A stretch of 64,000 nucleotides of DNA, taken from Thermoguttaceae bacterium (lineage in GTDB: Bacteria > Planctomycetota > Planctomycetia > Pirellulales > Thermoguttaceae). Where the stretch lies: assembly GCA_028695965.1 (NCBI GenBank), contig JAQVHZ010000008.1, positions 1 through 64,000 on the forward strand, read 5' to 3'. Positions within the stretch are counted from its first letter, which is position 1, and every line of letters begins with the position of its first letter. Both the position numbers and the translations under genes were made by a program. Below the pieces are notes generated by a model that ran no database searches, had not been told where the DNA came from, and worked only from the letters and a program-made list of their open reading frames with translations. This document shows, piece by piece, positions 23,496 to 33,132 of this stretch.

Positions 23496-25193
23496 TTACG
23501 AGTTTACTTTTGTGCCGCCGCATTCTTCTAGGTCGGTCTGTTCTTCCTCTTTACGCCAGCGCCTGAGCGCGATCAGGGTGAGCGCAAGGAGCCCGAGCGC
23601 CAGACCGGCTATGTAAAGGAGCGAATACTGCGCGACGACGTTGTTCGCGACGTCGATAATCCTTCCTTTGAGGTTCTTGTAGCACCAAAACGCGAAGATG
23701 AGAACCAGATAAGGCAGGGAGACGTATTTAAGAAGCGGACCGATAAAGCGCGGCAACTTGACGATCGCGCCGCAGTCCAATTCTTTTCGCAGATTCGTCA
23801 GCTTCCAGACATGGACGATCAAAATCGTCTGGATGATTCCGGTGAGGAAGGGCGCAAAGTTCGCGAACCAGAAGTCGAACGCGTCGAGGGCAGCAAGGTC
23901 CTTAGTGAACCAGCAGACAAAGGTTGTGCCTGAGAGTATGATCAGGGACACAAGCAAGACGCTGATTGTCCGCCGGAGCTGCAGCGTGTCTTTAAAGAGC
24001 GCGATCGTCGGCTGAATGATCGAAATCGAACTGGTGATCGCCGCGAAGAAGAGGAGCAAGAAGAAGAGGAATCCGAAGAACTGACCGGCGGGCATTTGTC
24101 CAAAGACGTTCGGTAAGACGATGAATCCTAAGGAGAACGTGCTGCCGAATTTGTCTGCAGCCTGAGCGCCAAGGAACATAATTGCCGGAGGAATCGCCAT
24201 CATACCGCCCAGGACAACCTCGCAGAACTCGTTGGCCGCCGTCGCGGTAACGCTCGACAACGCAATATCTTCTTTTGGTCTGACGTACGTGGCGTACGTG
24301 AGGGTCGCGCCGAGACAGATGGAGACGGTAAAGAAGAGCTGCGCCGTCGCCGCGAGCCAGACTTCTGGATTGCTCAGCGATTCTAAGACGCCGATTTTGA
24401 CGACTTCGCCCGACGCCGTAACGACTTCTCGAGTCGGATTCCACATGAATCCCAAGCCGTCGAGGAGGCCTTGCCCGGGCGTCCCCGTCGGATTGCCGAG
24501 CGTCAACACCCGTATAATGACGATGAACGAGCAGAGCAAAATGAGCGGCGCGACGATTAAGTTAAAACGCTCAATCCCTTTGGTAATACCGCGATAGACC
24601 AAGTAGAAATTTGCCGCCGCGCAAATGAACGTTACGAGCAGGAGCGGCGAGACGGCGTCTTTAAAGAGCGAGCCGTCCCCGGTCATGCCGGTAAAGGACG
24701 CAAAGAGAGCGCCGTATTCTTCCGAACCGGCGAGATCGAGCCCGGGCTGTACTTCTTTAAGCAGCGAGAACCCCAATCCGCAATGCTCCAAGAGCCCGCC
24801 AAGGTATTGGAGCGCATAGAGCAGGCACCACGCTTCGACAAAAATATAGTACATGCCGATGACAAGGGGCGTGAGGCTCGTAAGCCCGCCGCATAGTCCC
24901 CAAAAGCGCGACTTATTGCTCACGGCGTAATAGACGCCGAAGGGAGAATGGTAGCCTAACTTGCCTCCGCAGCGTCCCAACGCCCATTCGGCGCTCGCAA
25001 GCGGGATCGCAATGATGAGAAACGACAGCATATACGGGATCATAAACGCCCCGCCGCCGTAGTTGGCAACCTGCCCGGGAAATCTTAAAAAATTGCCTAA
25101 TCCAATAGCGCCGCCGGCAACCGCCACGACGACGCCGATGCGCGAACCCCAATGTTCGTTGCTGTTATTGTTGTTGTTGTTTGGTTGCGACAT
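23496..25193 (-). CDS. Sodium-dependent transporter, NSS (SNF) family
   Basis: About 565 residues from ATG 25193 (MSQPNNNNNN...); the frame opens earlier but without a better start. An Asn-rich N-terminus precedes the NSS signature WGSRIGVVVAVAGGAIGLGNFLRFPGQVANYGGGAF, whose unwound TM1 (A-G-G-A-I-G-L-G-N-F-L-R-F-P) holds the sodium and substrate sites. About 12 hydrophobic segments follow. Members import amino acids (methionine, alanine, tryptophan, tyrosine) with sodium. TM6 and the C-terminal segments are intact, so it is likely functional. It is followed by the small MetS-like gene and preceded at 37 bp by the ABC-F gene. Confidence 0.92.
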   Translation of the reverse strand: MSQPNNNNNNSNEHWGSRIGVVVAVAGGAIGLGNFLRFPGQVANYGGGAFMIPYMLSFLIIAIPLASAEWALGRCGGKLGYHSPFGVYYAVSNKSRFWGLCGGLTSLTPLVIGMYYIFVEAWCLLYALQYLGGLLEHCGLGFSLLKEVQPGLDLAGSEEYGALFASFTGMTGDGSLFKDAVSPLLLVTFICAAANFYLVYRGITKGIERFNLIVAPLILLCSFIVIIRVLTLGNPTGTPGQGLLDGLGFMWNPTREVVTASGEVVKIGVLESLSNPEVWLAATAQLFFTVSICLGATLTYATYVRPKEDIALSSVTATAANEFCEVVLGGMMAIPPAIMFLGAQAADKFGSTFSLGFIVLPNVFGQMPAGQFFGFLFFLLLFFAAITSSISIIQPTIALFKDTLQLRRTISVLLVSLIILSGTTFVCWFTKDLAALDAFDFWFANFAPFLTGIIQTILIVHVWKLTNLRKELDCGAIVKLPRFIGPLLKYVSLPYLVLIFAFWCYKNLKGRIIDVANNVVAQYSLLYIAGLALGLLALTLIALRRWRKEEEQTDLEECGGTKVNS

Positions 25194-25230
25194 GATTCTT
25201 CGCCAGTCGATAATCGGAAGAAGCAAGCTC

Positions 25231-27462
25231 TCACCAGTTTAATTCGGTCGCTTCTTCCCAGTGTTCATAGAGCGCTTTGATCGCGTCCTCTTCCGCTTTG
25301 ATCTCCGCTTGGAGCTCTTTCATTTTTTCGCCGTCGCGCAAGGTCTCCGGGGCAAGTATATCGTCGTTGAGGGTCTGTAAATGCGTCTCGCGCATGAAGA
25401 TTTCGTCCTCAATGTCGGAAACTTTGCGATAGGGGAACTTGCGCTTGCGTTTTTTCGGCTTCGGTTTATTTTTGTCGTTTCGCGCCTGCGTTTCTTTGAA
25501 GGTTTCTTCTTCGCTCTTAGGTCGTCGCGGGGTCGACTTGTAGCTCGGCAGTCCGTTCGTTCTGTTCGCGTTAGGGTTGTCGTTGAGCTCGGGAACAGCG
25601 CCGCGGTTTCTGCCTTTTGCTCCGCCTTTCATCGGCGCCGCCGACGCGGAGACCTGCGGACGTCCCTGCGCTTTCGGCTGTTGTTGCTGCCGTTGCGCTC
25701 TCTTGACGCTCTTTGGCGCGCCGCGTTCGAGCGAGGAGCGCTTGGACATATCGGAGTTTGCCTTGACGGGCGCGCGCTGGACGGTTTTTTCAGGGACAAA
25801 AGGCTCGTCGAGCGCGTTCGGAAGGAACGGGTCGGCGATCAGACCTTTGGAGACCATATACCGGAAGGTCGTGTAGTTGCCATCGACGATCTTAAAGGAC
25901 GCGTTCGGCTGCACGACGAGGATTTTATCGGCGACCTGGTCGACAAAATAACGGTCGTGGCTGATGAAGATAACGCTTCCGTCGAACTCTTTAATCGCTT
26001 TTTCGAGCGCTTTTCGCGCCCACAAGTCGAGGTGGTTCGTCGGCTCGTCGAGGATAAGAACGTTTGGATCGTCGGCGGCTAATTTCGCGAGCGCGGCGCG
26101 GCAGCGTTGACCGCCGCTAAGATTGCAGACTTTCAGGAGCTGCTGATCTCCGCTGAGCCCGAACATTGCGAGCAGCTTGCGGCGCTGCAGGTCTTCAAAG
26201 ACCTTGTTCTTCGGACGAATTGCGTCGACGACCGGGACTTGGTCGTCCACGACCTTCAATTGCTGATCGAAATAGCCGACTTCGACGCCTTGTCCGAATC
26301 GAACGGTCCCCGCGTCCGGCGTCTCTTCGCCGAGCAGACAGCGCAGGAACGTCGTCTTGCCGCATCCGTTGGGGCCGAGAATCGCCCAGCGTTCGCCGCG
26401 CTGCACGTCGAACGTGAACTCTTTGAACAAGACGCGGTCGCCGTAGCCTTTTTTCAGGTCCTCGATGCGAAAGACGATATCGCCGGTTCGGGACGCGGGC
26501 GGAAACGTCATCGGGGGCGCGGAGACGTCGCGGGGGAGTTCCGGCGGATTTTCTTCGAGCCGTTCGAGCTTCTTGCGTCGGTCTTCGGCGCGCGCGGCGG
26601 TGTCTTTGCCGTAATGGTTCTTGCGGATGAAGTCCTTAGTCTTTTCGACTTCTTCGACCCACTTTTCGTACGTCTTCGTCTGGACGGCTAAGCGTTCTTC
26701 TTTCAGCGTCGAATATTTGGAGAAGTTGCCCGGGTAGTCGTCGACCGTGCCCGCGTAAAGCTCTAAGGTGCGGTTCGTAACGGCGTCGAGGAAATACCGG
26801 TCGTGGCTGACGAGAATAATCGCCGCGCTTGTGTTCTTTAAGAAATCTTCGAGCCATTCGGTCGCGGCGAGGTCTAAGTGGTTCGACGGCTCGTCAAGGA
26901 GCATGACGTCGGGCTCTTCGAGCAGCAGCCTGGCGAGCCCGAGACGGTTCATTTCGCCGCCGCTCAGCGCCGAACACGGCTTGCTCATGTCTTCCTCGCA
27001 GAATCCGACCCCGAGCAAGATACGCTCGACGCGATGCTCGATGTTGTAGGCGTCGTGCCGCATGAGGAATTCGTGCAGTTTGTCGTAGCGCCGCGCCAGC
27101 CGATCGTGGTTGTCGGGCGTAAGGGAGGAGTCCGCCATCTGCATAGCGATTTCTTCCGCTTCTTTTTGCGCGTCGGTCAGGCGCGCCAGGGCTCTTCGGC
27201 CCGCCTCGAGGACCGTCTCGTCAGAATCGACTTCGGGCCGTTGTTCTAAGTATCCGATCGTGGCGTCCGAATAGCGCTCGACGACGCCTCTTTCCGTCTC
27301 TTCCCGTCCGATAAGAATATTGAGCAGGGTCGTCTTACCGCAGCCGTTAGGTCCAACGAGTCCGATCTTGTCCCCCTCGCGGACTTGAAACGTAACGTCG
27401 GCGAGGACGGGCTCCGGTCCGTAGTGTTTGCGAAGATTTTCGACGTTTAATATGACTGCCAT
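25231..27462 (-). CDS. ABC-F family ATPase (Uup/EttA type)
   Basis: A 743-residue soluble protein with two ABC ATPase domains and no membrane segments. Domain 1 has GPNGCGKTTLL near residue 36, signature ALSGGEMNRLGLARLL and LLDEPSNHLD. Domain 2 has GPNGCGKTTFL near 368, NLSGGQRCRAALAKL and ILDEPTNHLD. The interdomain linker (KWVEEVEKTKDFIRKNHYGKDTAARAEDRRKKLERL) matches the ABC-F P-site tRNA-interaction motif. A Gln/Lys/Arg-rich disordered stretch of about 100 residues follows domain 2, then a C-terminal coiled coil (DIEDEIFMRETHLQTLNDD...), as in Uup. ABC-F proteins act on the ribosome or nucleic acid; the precise subfamily is unclear. Confidence 0.92.
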   Translation of the reverse strand: MAVILNVENLRKHYGPEPVLADVTFQVREGDKIGLVGPNGCGKTTLLNILIGREETERGVVERYSDATIGYLEQRPEVDSDETVLEAGRRALARLTDAQKEAEEIAMQMADSSLTPDNHDRLARRYDKLHEFLMRHDAYNIEHRVERILLGVGFCEEDMSKPCSALSGGEMNRLGLARLLLEEPDVMLLDEPSNHLDLAATEWLEDFLKNTSAAIILVSHDRYFLDAVTNRTLELYAGTVDDYPGNFSKYSTLKEERLAVQTKTYEKWVEEVEKTKDFIRKNHYGKDTAARAEDRRKKLERLEENPPELPRDVSAPPMTFPPASRTGDIVFRIEDLKKGYGDRVLFKEFTFDVQRGERWAILGPNGCGKTTFLRCLLGEETPDAGTVRFGQGVEVGYFDQQLKVVDDQVPVVDAIRPKNKVFEDLQRRKLLAMFGLSGDQQLLKVCNLSGGQRCRAALAKLAADDPNVLILDEPTNHLDLWARKALEKAIKEFDGSVIFISHDRYFVDQVADKILVVQPNASFKIVDGNYTTFRYMVSKGLIADPFLPNALDEPFVPEKTVQRAPVKANSDMSKRSSLERGAPKSVKRAQRQQQQPKAQGRPQVSASAAPMKGGAKGRNRGAVPELNDNPNANRTNGLPSYKSTPRRPKSEEETFKETQARNDKNKPKPKKRKRKFPYRKVSDIEDEIFMRETHLQTLNDDILAPETLRDGEKMKELQAEIKAEEDAIKALYEHWEEATELNW

Positions 27463-27533
27463 GAATATGTTCGTCCGGTGTTTGAGTTGCGGTAAATCGG
27501 TTCGGACGCGTTTCAGCGCGCGGCCGTCTCGGT

Positions 27534-27561
27534 ATTCTAATGCAATTTAAAGATTCGTAAA
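27534..27561 (-). promoter_or_regulatory. Predicted promoter of the ABC-F gene
   Basis: Minus-strand -35 TTTACG (27556-27561) and -10 TAGAAT (27534-27539), 16 bp apart, in the 102 bp gap after the VWA gene. The -35 is weak. Confidence 0.4.
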
Positions 27562-27564
27562 GAC

Positions 27565-28752
27565 CTAGGACGTCGGCGGCGCGGGCAAAGGAACCTTGTT
27601 GCGGCTGGCCCATTGCGCGACGTCCTGCCTGTTAATGGCGACGGCGAGCATATCCGGGAACAGGTCGGGCGTGCAGGCGAACGTTGGAACGCCGAGCGCG
27701 GCAAGCAGCGCGGCGTTCCGCGCGCAGTAGCTCGGCTTGCCTTGGTCGTCGAGCGCGAGCAGGCAGATGAAGTTGACGCCGGACGACGTCATATCGTAGG
27801 CGATTTTTAGCGTTTTGTCGAAATTTCCTCCGTCCTCTAAGTCGGTAATCAAGATGAAAATCGTCTTCGTTGGACTGCTCATCCTCGACCGCGCGTAGTT
27901 CAACGCCGGGGCAATGTCCGTGCCGCCCCCTAATTGCGCTCCAAAAAGCGCGTCGACAGGATCGGAGATTTTGTCCGTGAGATCGACGACCGACGTGTCG
28001 AAAAGAATGAGCCGCGTGTTGAGCGCGGGCATGGACGCCAAAACGGCGCCGAAGATCGACGAGTAGACGACCGAAGGTCCCATCGAGCCGCTCTGGTCGA
28101 CGCACAGGACGACGTCGCGCAGCGAACGGCGTCTGCGCCCGTATCCGACAAACCGGTCGGCGAAGAGCGCCTTGCGTTCGGCGTCCCAGTTCTGCAAGTT
28201 CAATTTAATCGTCCTGTTGAAATCGAGCTCGTTCATTCTCGGCCGATTCGTTCGTGTCGCCCGGTCGAGCGCGCCTTGGACCGCGCTCTTCGTGTTTGTC
28301 TGAATGCGTTTCATAATCTCGTCGACGAGCTTGCGCACAACGCGCCGCGCCGTCTCCTTGGTGCGCTCGGGGACGACGTTCGCCAAGGTGAGGAGCGTCG
28401 CGACAAGTTCGACGTCGACTTCGACCTCTTCGAGAATTTCCGGCTCGAGCAGCAGTTGGCGGAGCCGAAGCCGCTCGAGCGCGTCCTTTTGCATGACGCG
28501 AGCGACCGACTTGGGAAAGTACGCGCGAATATCGCCGAGCCAGCGCCTGACCGCAGGCTGCGACCCGCTCAGCGTCCCGCTTCGGGAGCCGGAACTTCCG
28601 TCTCCGCCTCCTCCGTAAACTGCTTGGAGGACGCGGTCGATTTGCAATGCCTCGCCGACTAAATTGCCGGTCGATCCTTCGGAATCTTTACCGAGAATCA
28701 AGCGCCAACGCTGCATCCGTTCTTTTTCGTCAACATAAATATCTTGCGTCAT
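27565..28752 (-). CDS. VWA domain protein of the MoxR/SWIM/DUF5682/DUF5691 system
   Basis: A 395-residue protein. The C-terminal von Willebrand A domain has an intact MIDAS: DQSGSM near residue 219, a Thr in GGGTDIAPAL, and DLEDGG as the third element. The N-terminal ~190 residues are helical and specific to this group (YFPKSVARVMQKDALERLRLRQLL, a segment that contacts partner AAA proteins in related families). MoxR-type AAA ATPases commonly pair with VWA proteins in metal insertion or complex assembly. The gene starts 3 bp after the DUF5682 stop, so it is the last member of the operon that begins with the SWIM gene. Confidence 0.88.
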   Translation of the reverse strand: MTQDIYVDEKERMQRWRLILGKDSEGSTGNLVGEALQIDRVLQAVYGGGGDGSSGSRSGTLSGSQPAVRRWLGDIRAYFPKSVARVMQKDALERLRLRQLLLEPEILEEVEVDVELVATLLTLANVVPERTKETARRVVRKLVDEIMKRIQTNTKSAVQGALDRATRTNRPRMNELDFNRTIKLNLQNWDAERKALFADRFVGYGRRRRSLRDVVLCVDQSGSMGPSVVYSSIFGAVLASMPALNTRLILFDTSVVDLTDKISDPVDALFGAQLGGGTDIAPALNYARSRMSSPTKTIFILITDLEDGGNFDKTLKIAYDMTSSGVNFICLLALDDQGKPSYCARNAALLAALGVPTFACTPDLFPDMLAVAINRQDVAQWASRNKVPLPAPPTS

Positions 28753-28755
28753 AGC

Positions 28756-31386
28756 TTATTTCTCATCTAGTCCTAAGATGAACGACAATGGATTGAACTG
28801 GTCGTCCGAGGTCTCTTTCTCGTTTTTCGGTTCCGGTTCCGTCGGTTCCTGAGCCGACTTTTTCGCGCCGTCGTCGGCGCCTAAGATGAACGACAAGGGA
28901 TCGAACTGGTCGTCGGAGGAATCGTCCTCGTCCTTTGGTTTTTGGTCCGCCTTTTCCGCGCTGTCGTCGGTTCCTAAAATGAACGCCATGACGGGGCTAA
29001 GCGCGTCGATCGTCTCTTCTTCTTCTTCTTTTGTTGCCGGAGCGCTTGCCTTTTCTGGATCCGGTTCCGTCCCTTGCGGCGTCGGTTTCAGCCGAGCGAC
29101 AATTCTACCCATCTCTTTTCTTTCGGGCGGCGTGAAGTCGGCAAAAGATCGGCGCAGAATCGGCGCCAGCTCGAGGAACGCCTCGGCGTCGAGCGCGGCG
29201 AGCCAAGAGTCGAACATACGCCAAATCGGTTCGAGCCAAAGGAGCGTCTGACCTGGCCCGGACAAGAACCCGCCGAGCCATTGCGCGGCGTCGGGCGGTT
29301 CGGTCGTGGTCGAGACGAAAAAGCCGAATTTCAGCGCGAGCGTCTCGGCGTCATAAACGCTTTGGTCGAATAGGACGCGCGTCAATTTGCCCGAAACGGC
29401 GCGTGAGGTCGCGGGGTCGTCGACCGTCTTGCGATAGACGTCGCAGAGCTGCGTCAGGGAATCCCTGTCGTCGAGTGCAATAATCGAGCGCGTGAGTTTG
29501 TCCAGCGCAGCGTTCCTGGCTTGCGCGGCGTCTTCGTCGAGATACGCGCAGGAGCCGGGCAGGGCGAGGAGCAGTCGGACGTAAAGCGTGTCGAAAAGGG
29601 TTCGGAGCCGTTCGGCGTTGCTTTTGCGCGAGTCCCCGTAGCGCAGGAGCCGCGCGAGCGGCGGAATCGCGTCGAAGAGTTCGTCGACGTCGTACGTGAG
29701 CGCGGCGTCTTTTTCGATCCGCTGGAAGAGCGCGTCGAGCGCGTGCTGCGCAATTTCCGCATTGAGCGCTTGTTCGAAGAGCGCAAGAACCGCGCCGATT
29801 CCTTTGAGTTTCTCGAGCGCGGCAACGACGGAGTTGGACGCGGCGTCGTAGACGGTCGCGCCGAATCGGCTGGCTTCGACGAGCCGGACGGCGTATTCGG
29901 GGTCCCAGCGCAAGGTCCAGCATTCTCGGAACGTGCCGAGCGAGCGAACCTCGTCTTCAGCGAGAACAGCCCACGGGATATTGAGCAGATTGACGCGATG
30001 AAAGAACGCGCTCTTCTTTTTGCCCGACTCTTCGCGCAGGTCGAGCTTGACGAGCGTGTCGCCGTCTGTTCGCTTGAGACGCAGTTTTTTTGCTTGAAGC
30101 TCTAAGTCGCGTTCGAGCGGAACGGTCGGCACAGTCTGCGGAACGGTCCCGAGCGATTCTCCAACCTCCAATTTGTTGCGCACGACGTCGACGATCTCCT
30201 CGCGGCACTGCCCGAAGACGCAGAAAACGGCGTCGCGCGCGTCTTCGATATTTGGCGCCGAACGGCCGCGCATCGTCGCGAGCGAGTCGGCGAGCCTTGC
30301 CGCGTCGATCGCCTCGGCGGTCGAGAGGGACTCGAACCCATTTTTGCGCAAACAACGCGCCGCGCGAGTCGTCCAACGCGCGATGGCGTTCGTTTCCGGC
30401 TCGTCTTGCGAAACGGACTTCTTGTCGACTCCGCAGATTCTATCCAGGAGCGCTTTTTCCTCCGACTCCTTCCAAAGCGCTTCGAACCAGCCGGGCGACT
30501 TGATCGCGGCGCCGTACCCGCTCGCGCGCGCAAGGCGGCGATGCGTCCATGGTATCCAGGTGGCGGTCGTCTTCATCTTGGGCAGTTTAGCAAGGAGCGC
30601 GTCGTCGTCTTTTTTCGTAGGAATCAAGTCTTTTCGTTCGGGATTTTCCAGCTCGAGGACGGGCGCGTGCCAGGCGCCGCACACGACGGCGATTCTTTCG
30701 GCGCCGCTCTTAAGCGCTTCCCGCGCGCAGCGCCGCATATGCGCCTCGCGGAGCGATTCCTCGTAGGAACGCTTGACCGTCTCGTCCTCTTCGACGATCG
30801 AGCGAGCGACGGCGCACATCTCGATAAGTTCGGGAAAGAGCGCGCCCGGCGCGTCCGCTTGTTCGACGGCGCGTTCCTCCCACTCGGAGAAGTTGACGAT
30901 TCCGGAATGACGCGCTATCGTTCCAAGCGGGTCGTCAAGGAGCTCCTGCGCAAGCGATTTGTTTTCGTCCTGTTCCTCGTCGAGCGCAATTTCGTCATGT
31001 TCTTCGCTCTTGTCTTTCTGTTCTTCGTTCTCCTTTTCCTCTTCTTGTTCTTTTTCTCGCTTGGCCTTTTTTAGGGCGAAGGAGACGGAGGAAGGCAGGT
31101 CGAAGAACTTCACTTCCGCGCCGGTCGCGGCGCCGTAACGCAACGTTATCCATTCGGGCGAGAAGCACGAAAGAGGATAGAACCCCGCGTAAGAAGGATC
31201 GTCGTCCGCGTAAATCAAAATGGCGACCGGCGGAAGCAAGTCGGCGTCGCCGACATATTCAAGGACGCTTTCGGCGTCTTGCGGACCTTCGACTAAGACG
31301 AGGTCGGGCTTGTAGTCGTCGAGCGCCGTAACGAGCGCGCGCGAACAGCCGATTCCATGATGGCGAACTCCAAATATTTTAAGCAT
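28756..31386 (-). CDS. DUF5682 family protein
   Basis: An 876-residue protein from ATG 31386. Its start (MLKIFGVRHHGIGCSRALVT, then PDLVLVEGP, PVAILIYADD, YPLSCFSPEW, FFDLPSSV) matches the conserved DUF5682 N-terminal domain, probably an enzyme-like fold with conserved His-His and Glu-Gly-Pro motifs. Residues ~135-200 are a Glu/Lys-rich charged insert. A second conserved block (GAERIAVVCGAWHAP) lies in the first half; the rest is helical. The extreme C-terminus carries repeats of DDQF(D/N)PLSFILG separated by acidic linkers, which may be short interaction motifs. The function is unknown, but the gene recurs with MoxR, VWA, SWIM and DUF5691 genes. Confidence 0.88.
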   Translation of the reverse strand: MLKIFGVRHHGIGCSRALVTALDDYKPDLVLVEGPQDAESVLEYVGDADLLPPVAILIYADDDPSYAGFYPLSCFSPEWITLRYGAATGAEVKFFDLPSSVSFALKKAKREKEQEEEKENEEQKDKSEEHDEIALDEEQDENKSLAQELLDDPLGTIARHSGIVNFSEWEERAVEQADAPGALFPELIEMCAVARSIVEEDETVKRSYEESLREAHMRRCAREALKSGAERIAVVCGAWHAPVLELENPERKDLIPTKKDDDALLAKLPKMKTTATWIPWTHRRLARASGYGAAIKSPGWFEALWKESEEKALLDRICGVDKKSVSQDEPETNAIARWTTRAARCLRKNGFESLSTAEAIDAARLADSLATMRGRSAPNIEDARDAVFCVFGQCREEIVDVVRNKLEVGESLGTVPQTVPTVPLERDLELQAKKLRLKRTDGDTLVKLDLREESGKKKSAFFHRVNLLNIPWAVLAEDEVRSLGTFRECWTLRWDPEYAVRLVEASRFGATVYDAASNSVVAALEKLKGIGAVLALFEQALNAEIAQHALDALFQRIEKDAALTYDVDELFDAIPPLARLLRYGDSRKSNAERLRTLFDTLYVRLLLALPGSCAYLDEDAAQARNAALDKLTRSIIALDDRDSLTQLCDVYRKTVDDPATSRAVSGKLTRVLFDQSVYDAETLALKFGFFVSTTTEPPDAAQWLGGFLSGPGQTLLWLEPIWRMFDSWLAALDAEAFLELAPILRRSFADFTPPERKEMGRIVARLKPTPQGTEPDPEKASAPATKEEEEETIDALSPVMAFILGTDDSAEKADQKPKDEDDSSDDQFDPLSFILGADDGAKKSAQEPTEPEPKNEKETSDDQFNPLSFILGLDEK
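28765..29010 (-). repeat. Short tandem motifs in the DUF5682 C-terminus
   Basis: The C-terminal tail repeats FILG(T/A/L)D(D/E) preceded by F(D/N)PLS or a related sequence three times, with Lys/Glu/Asp-rich spacers. At DNA level two blocks around 28780-28810 and 28885-28915 are nearly identical (GATGAACGACAA-GGAT-GAACTGGTCGTC). Boundaries are approximate. Confidence 0.7.
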
Positions 31387-31441
31387 AATCTTTCTATTTG
31401 ATCGATTTAGGACGGATAATAACGGGTCATACGGCGCAGCG

Positions 31442-33058
31442 CTAGTCGCTAAATTCTCCGAAACAGGCGATATATTCTTCAACGGCGGCATAGAGTTCTT
31501 CGGCAGCAGCAGTGATTTCTTCTGCACTTGTAGCCACAAACTGATTTAATCTAAGAACGCTGACAGGGCTCCAGTCGCTATCTCTTAGCGCTAGTGGATT
31601 CTTCTTTACCATTTGAACAATTTTTTTCCTCCACTCTGGAGAGAAGAAACCGAGATCGAAAAGAATAGATTCTTTACAGACTCCTACACGATCCTCGAAG
31701 ATATGTCGGAAATAGTCTTCCATATACTCTTCAGACCATGGCTTCGGTTCGTATATGGAATAATCTAAAAAAGAGTCGCTTTTCCTAGAGAAACAATGAG
31801 ATCCTAAGGACTCGTCTGAATGCTTTGACTCAATATCAGCGGCAAGGTCTTTCACTTGAGACACAACTTCGCCGCCGCATTCGTAAAGCAGAGATTGGAG
31901 TTCTTCGAGGACTTCCTCAACAACAGCGCCGCGCTCGCCTTCCAGTTCAGGATCTATCGTTATGCCGGTTAAATATTTGCAAAAAGCGAGGAAAACGCTA
32001 ATCCATTCGTCAGCGCACGGCGTTGATTGAATGTATTTCTTCACATCGTCCGCTCGGTAGTAATCGTCAAGTGTGAAATCTACGAGGTCGTAGAGAAAAG
32101 CGGAAAACCAACCGATATAGAGCGGTTCATTTTCGAGGGAACACGGATACTTTTGACACAATTCCATTGGAGAAAGATTGTGTTTTTTCGTCCAATATTG
32201 CAAAGGAAGCGACGCGACAATACCGATGGTTAAGGGGTATTGGTCTTTTTCAAAGCCTGCAAGCTCACAGTCGGCGTCATATTGGAGAACGTCCCCGTTC
32301 AACACTGCTTCAGCGCGTTTCTGCATCGCTAGCGAACGCTGCGACGTAGGGATTTTACAGAGCAAGAGGAACGCCGCTTCGCGCATATTTTCGTCTTTGC
32401 CTGCCACAATCTGTTCTAAAAATGTCTCGTCCTTAGCGCTAAGACCAACAGACAGCGCGTAGATGAGTGTTTCCCTGTCCTTTGCCTTAGGCAACGCCTT
32501 CGCGAGTAACTCGCGCGCTCTGTCCGGATTCCGGGCACGGAGCGCTTCGAGCGCCTGGCGGCGCTCAAAGCTGTCGCCGCTTTTCCAGACTCTCAGTTCC
32601 TCTTCTTCAGCTTGTTTTGGTGGGAGTCGCTGCGTATGAAATAGGCTGGTAAAATAGAAAGCGCCTTCTCGAAACGCTTTAAATCTGCAGAGCCAACACC
32701 CGACGTTTCCACATAATGTGGCGATAGCCTCGTTGGTCGATTTTGACGACAGCTTCTCCATTTTGAATTGTTTCAAAAAATTAACGACGAGGTTGGCGCG
32801 AAATTTCTTATTTAGACGGCTAGCATGAACAAGGTAACAGGTGTAGCGACCTAGTTCCACTCGCTTCAGCAACGCTTTTGCTTCACGGGGAGTAAACGCT
32901 TCCCTCGCGTCTTTTTCACAGAAATCGTTTTTGGTCAGTTCTGTCAGCGTTGGCTGATAATTCGCGGCGCCGACGAGACGTTCCGCGCCGGAACGCAAGA
33001 GAAGGGACCATGCGTCCGGGGAACCTAAGACTGCTTGTTGAATAAGATTGGCGTTCAT
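31442..33058 (-). CDS. DUF5691-like protein, paralogue 1
   Basis: A 538-residue protein. The DUF5691 pattern is clear in the middle: VWKSGDSFERRQALEALRARNPDRARELLAK, then ALSVGLSAKDETFLEQIVAGKDENMREAAFLLLCKIPTSQRSLAMQKRAEAVL, i.e. short helical HEAT-like repeats. The N-terminus is MNANLIQQAVLGSPDAWSLLL, matching the family's opening helix. It lacks membrane segments and catalytic motifs, so it is probably a scaffold. It is the third of three tandem paralogues in operon order and the one nearest DUF5682 (55 bp gap). Its last ~60 bp are identical to those of paralogue 2. Confidence 0.85.
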   Translation of the reverse strand: MNANLIQQAVLGSPDAWSLLLRSGAERLVGAANYQPTLTELTKNDFCEKDAREAFTPREAKALLKRVELGRYTCYLVHASRLNKKFRANLVVNFLKQFKMEKLSSKSTNEAIATLCGNVGCWLCRFKAFREGAFYFTSLFHTQRLPPKQAEEEELRVWKSGDSFERRQALEALRARNPDRARELLAKALPKAKDRETLIYALSVGLSAKDETFLEQIVAGKDENMREAAFLLLCKIPTSQRSLAMQKRAEAVLNGDVLQYDADCELAGFEKDQYPLTIGIVASLPLQYWTKKHNLSPMELCQKYPCSLENEPLYIGWFSAFLYDLVDFTLDDYYRADDVKKYIQSTPCADEWISVFLAFCKYLTGITIDPELEGERGAVVEEVLEELQSLLYECGGEVVSQVKDLAADIESKHSDESLGSHCFSRKSDSFLDYSIYEPKPWSEEYMEDYFRHIFEDRVGVCKESILFDLGFFSPEWRKKIVQMVKKNPLALRDSDWSPVSVLRLNQFVATSAEEITAAAEELYAAVEEYIACFGEFSD

Positions 33059-33132
33059 AGGATAATTCTCTTAATTTTCAGGTTGGCGGTTGCTTGAACA
33101 GACGCTGCAAACAATTCTTTGCGGTTGCAGCG

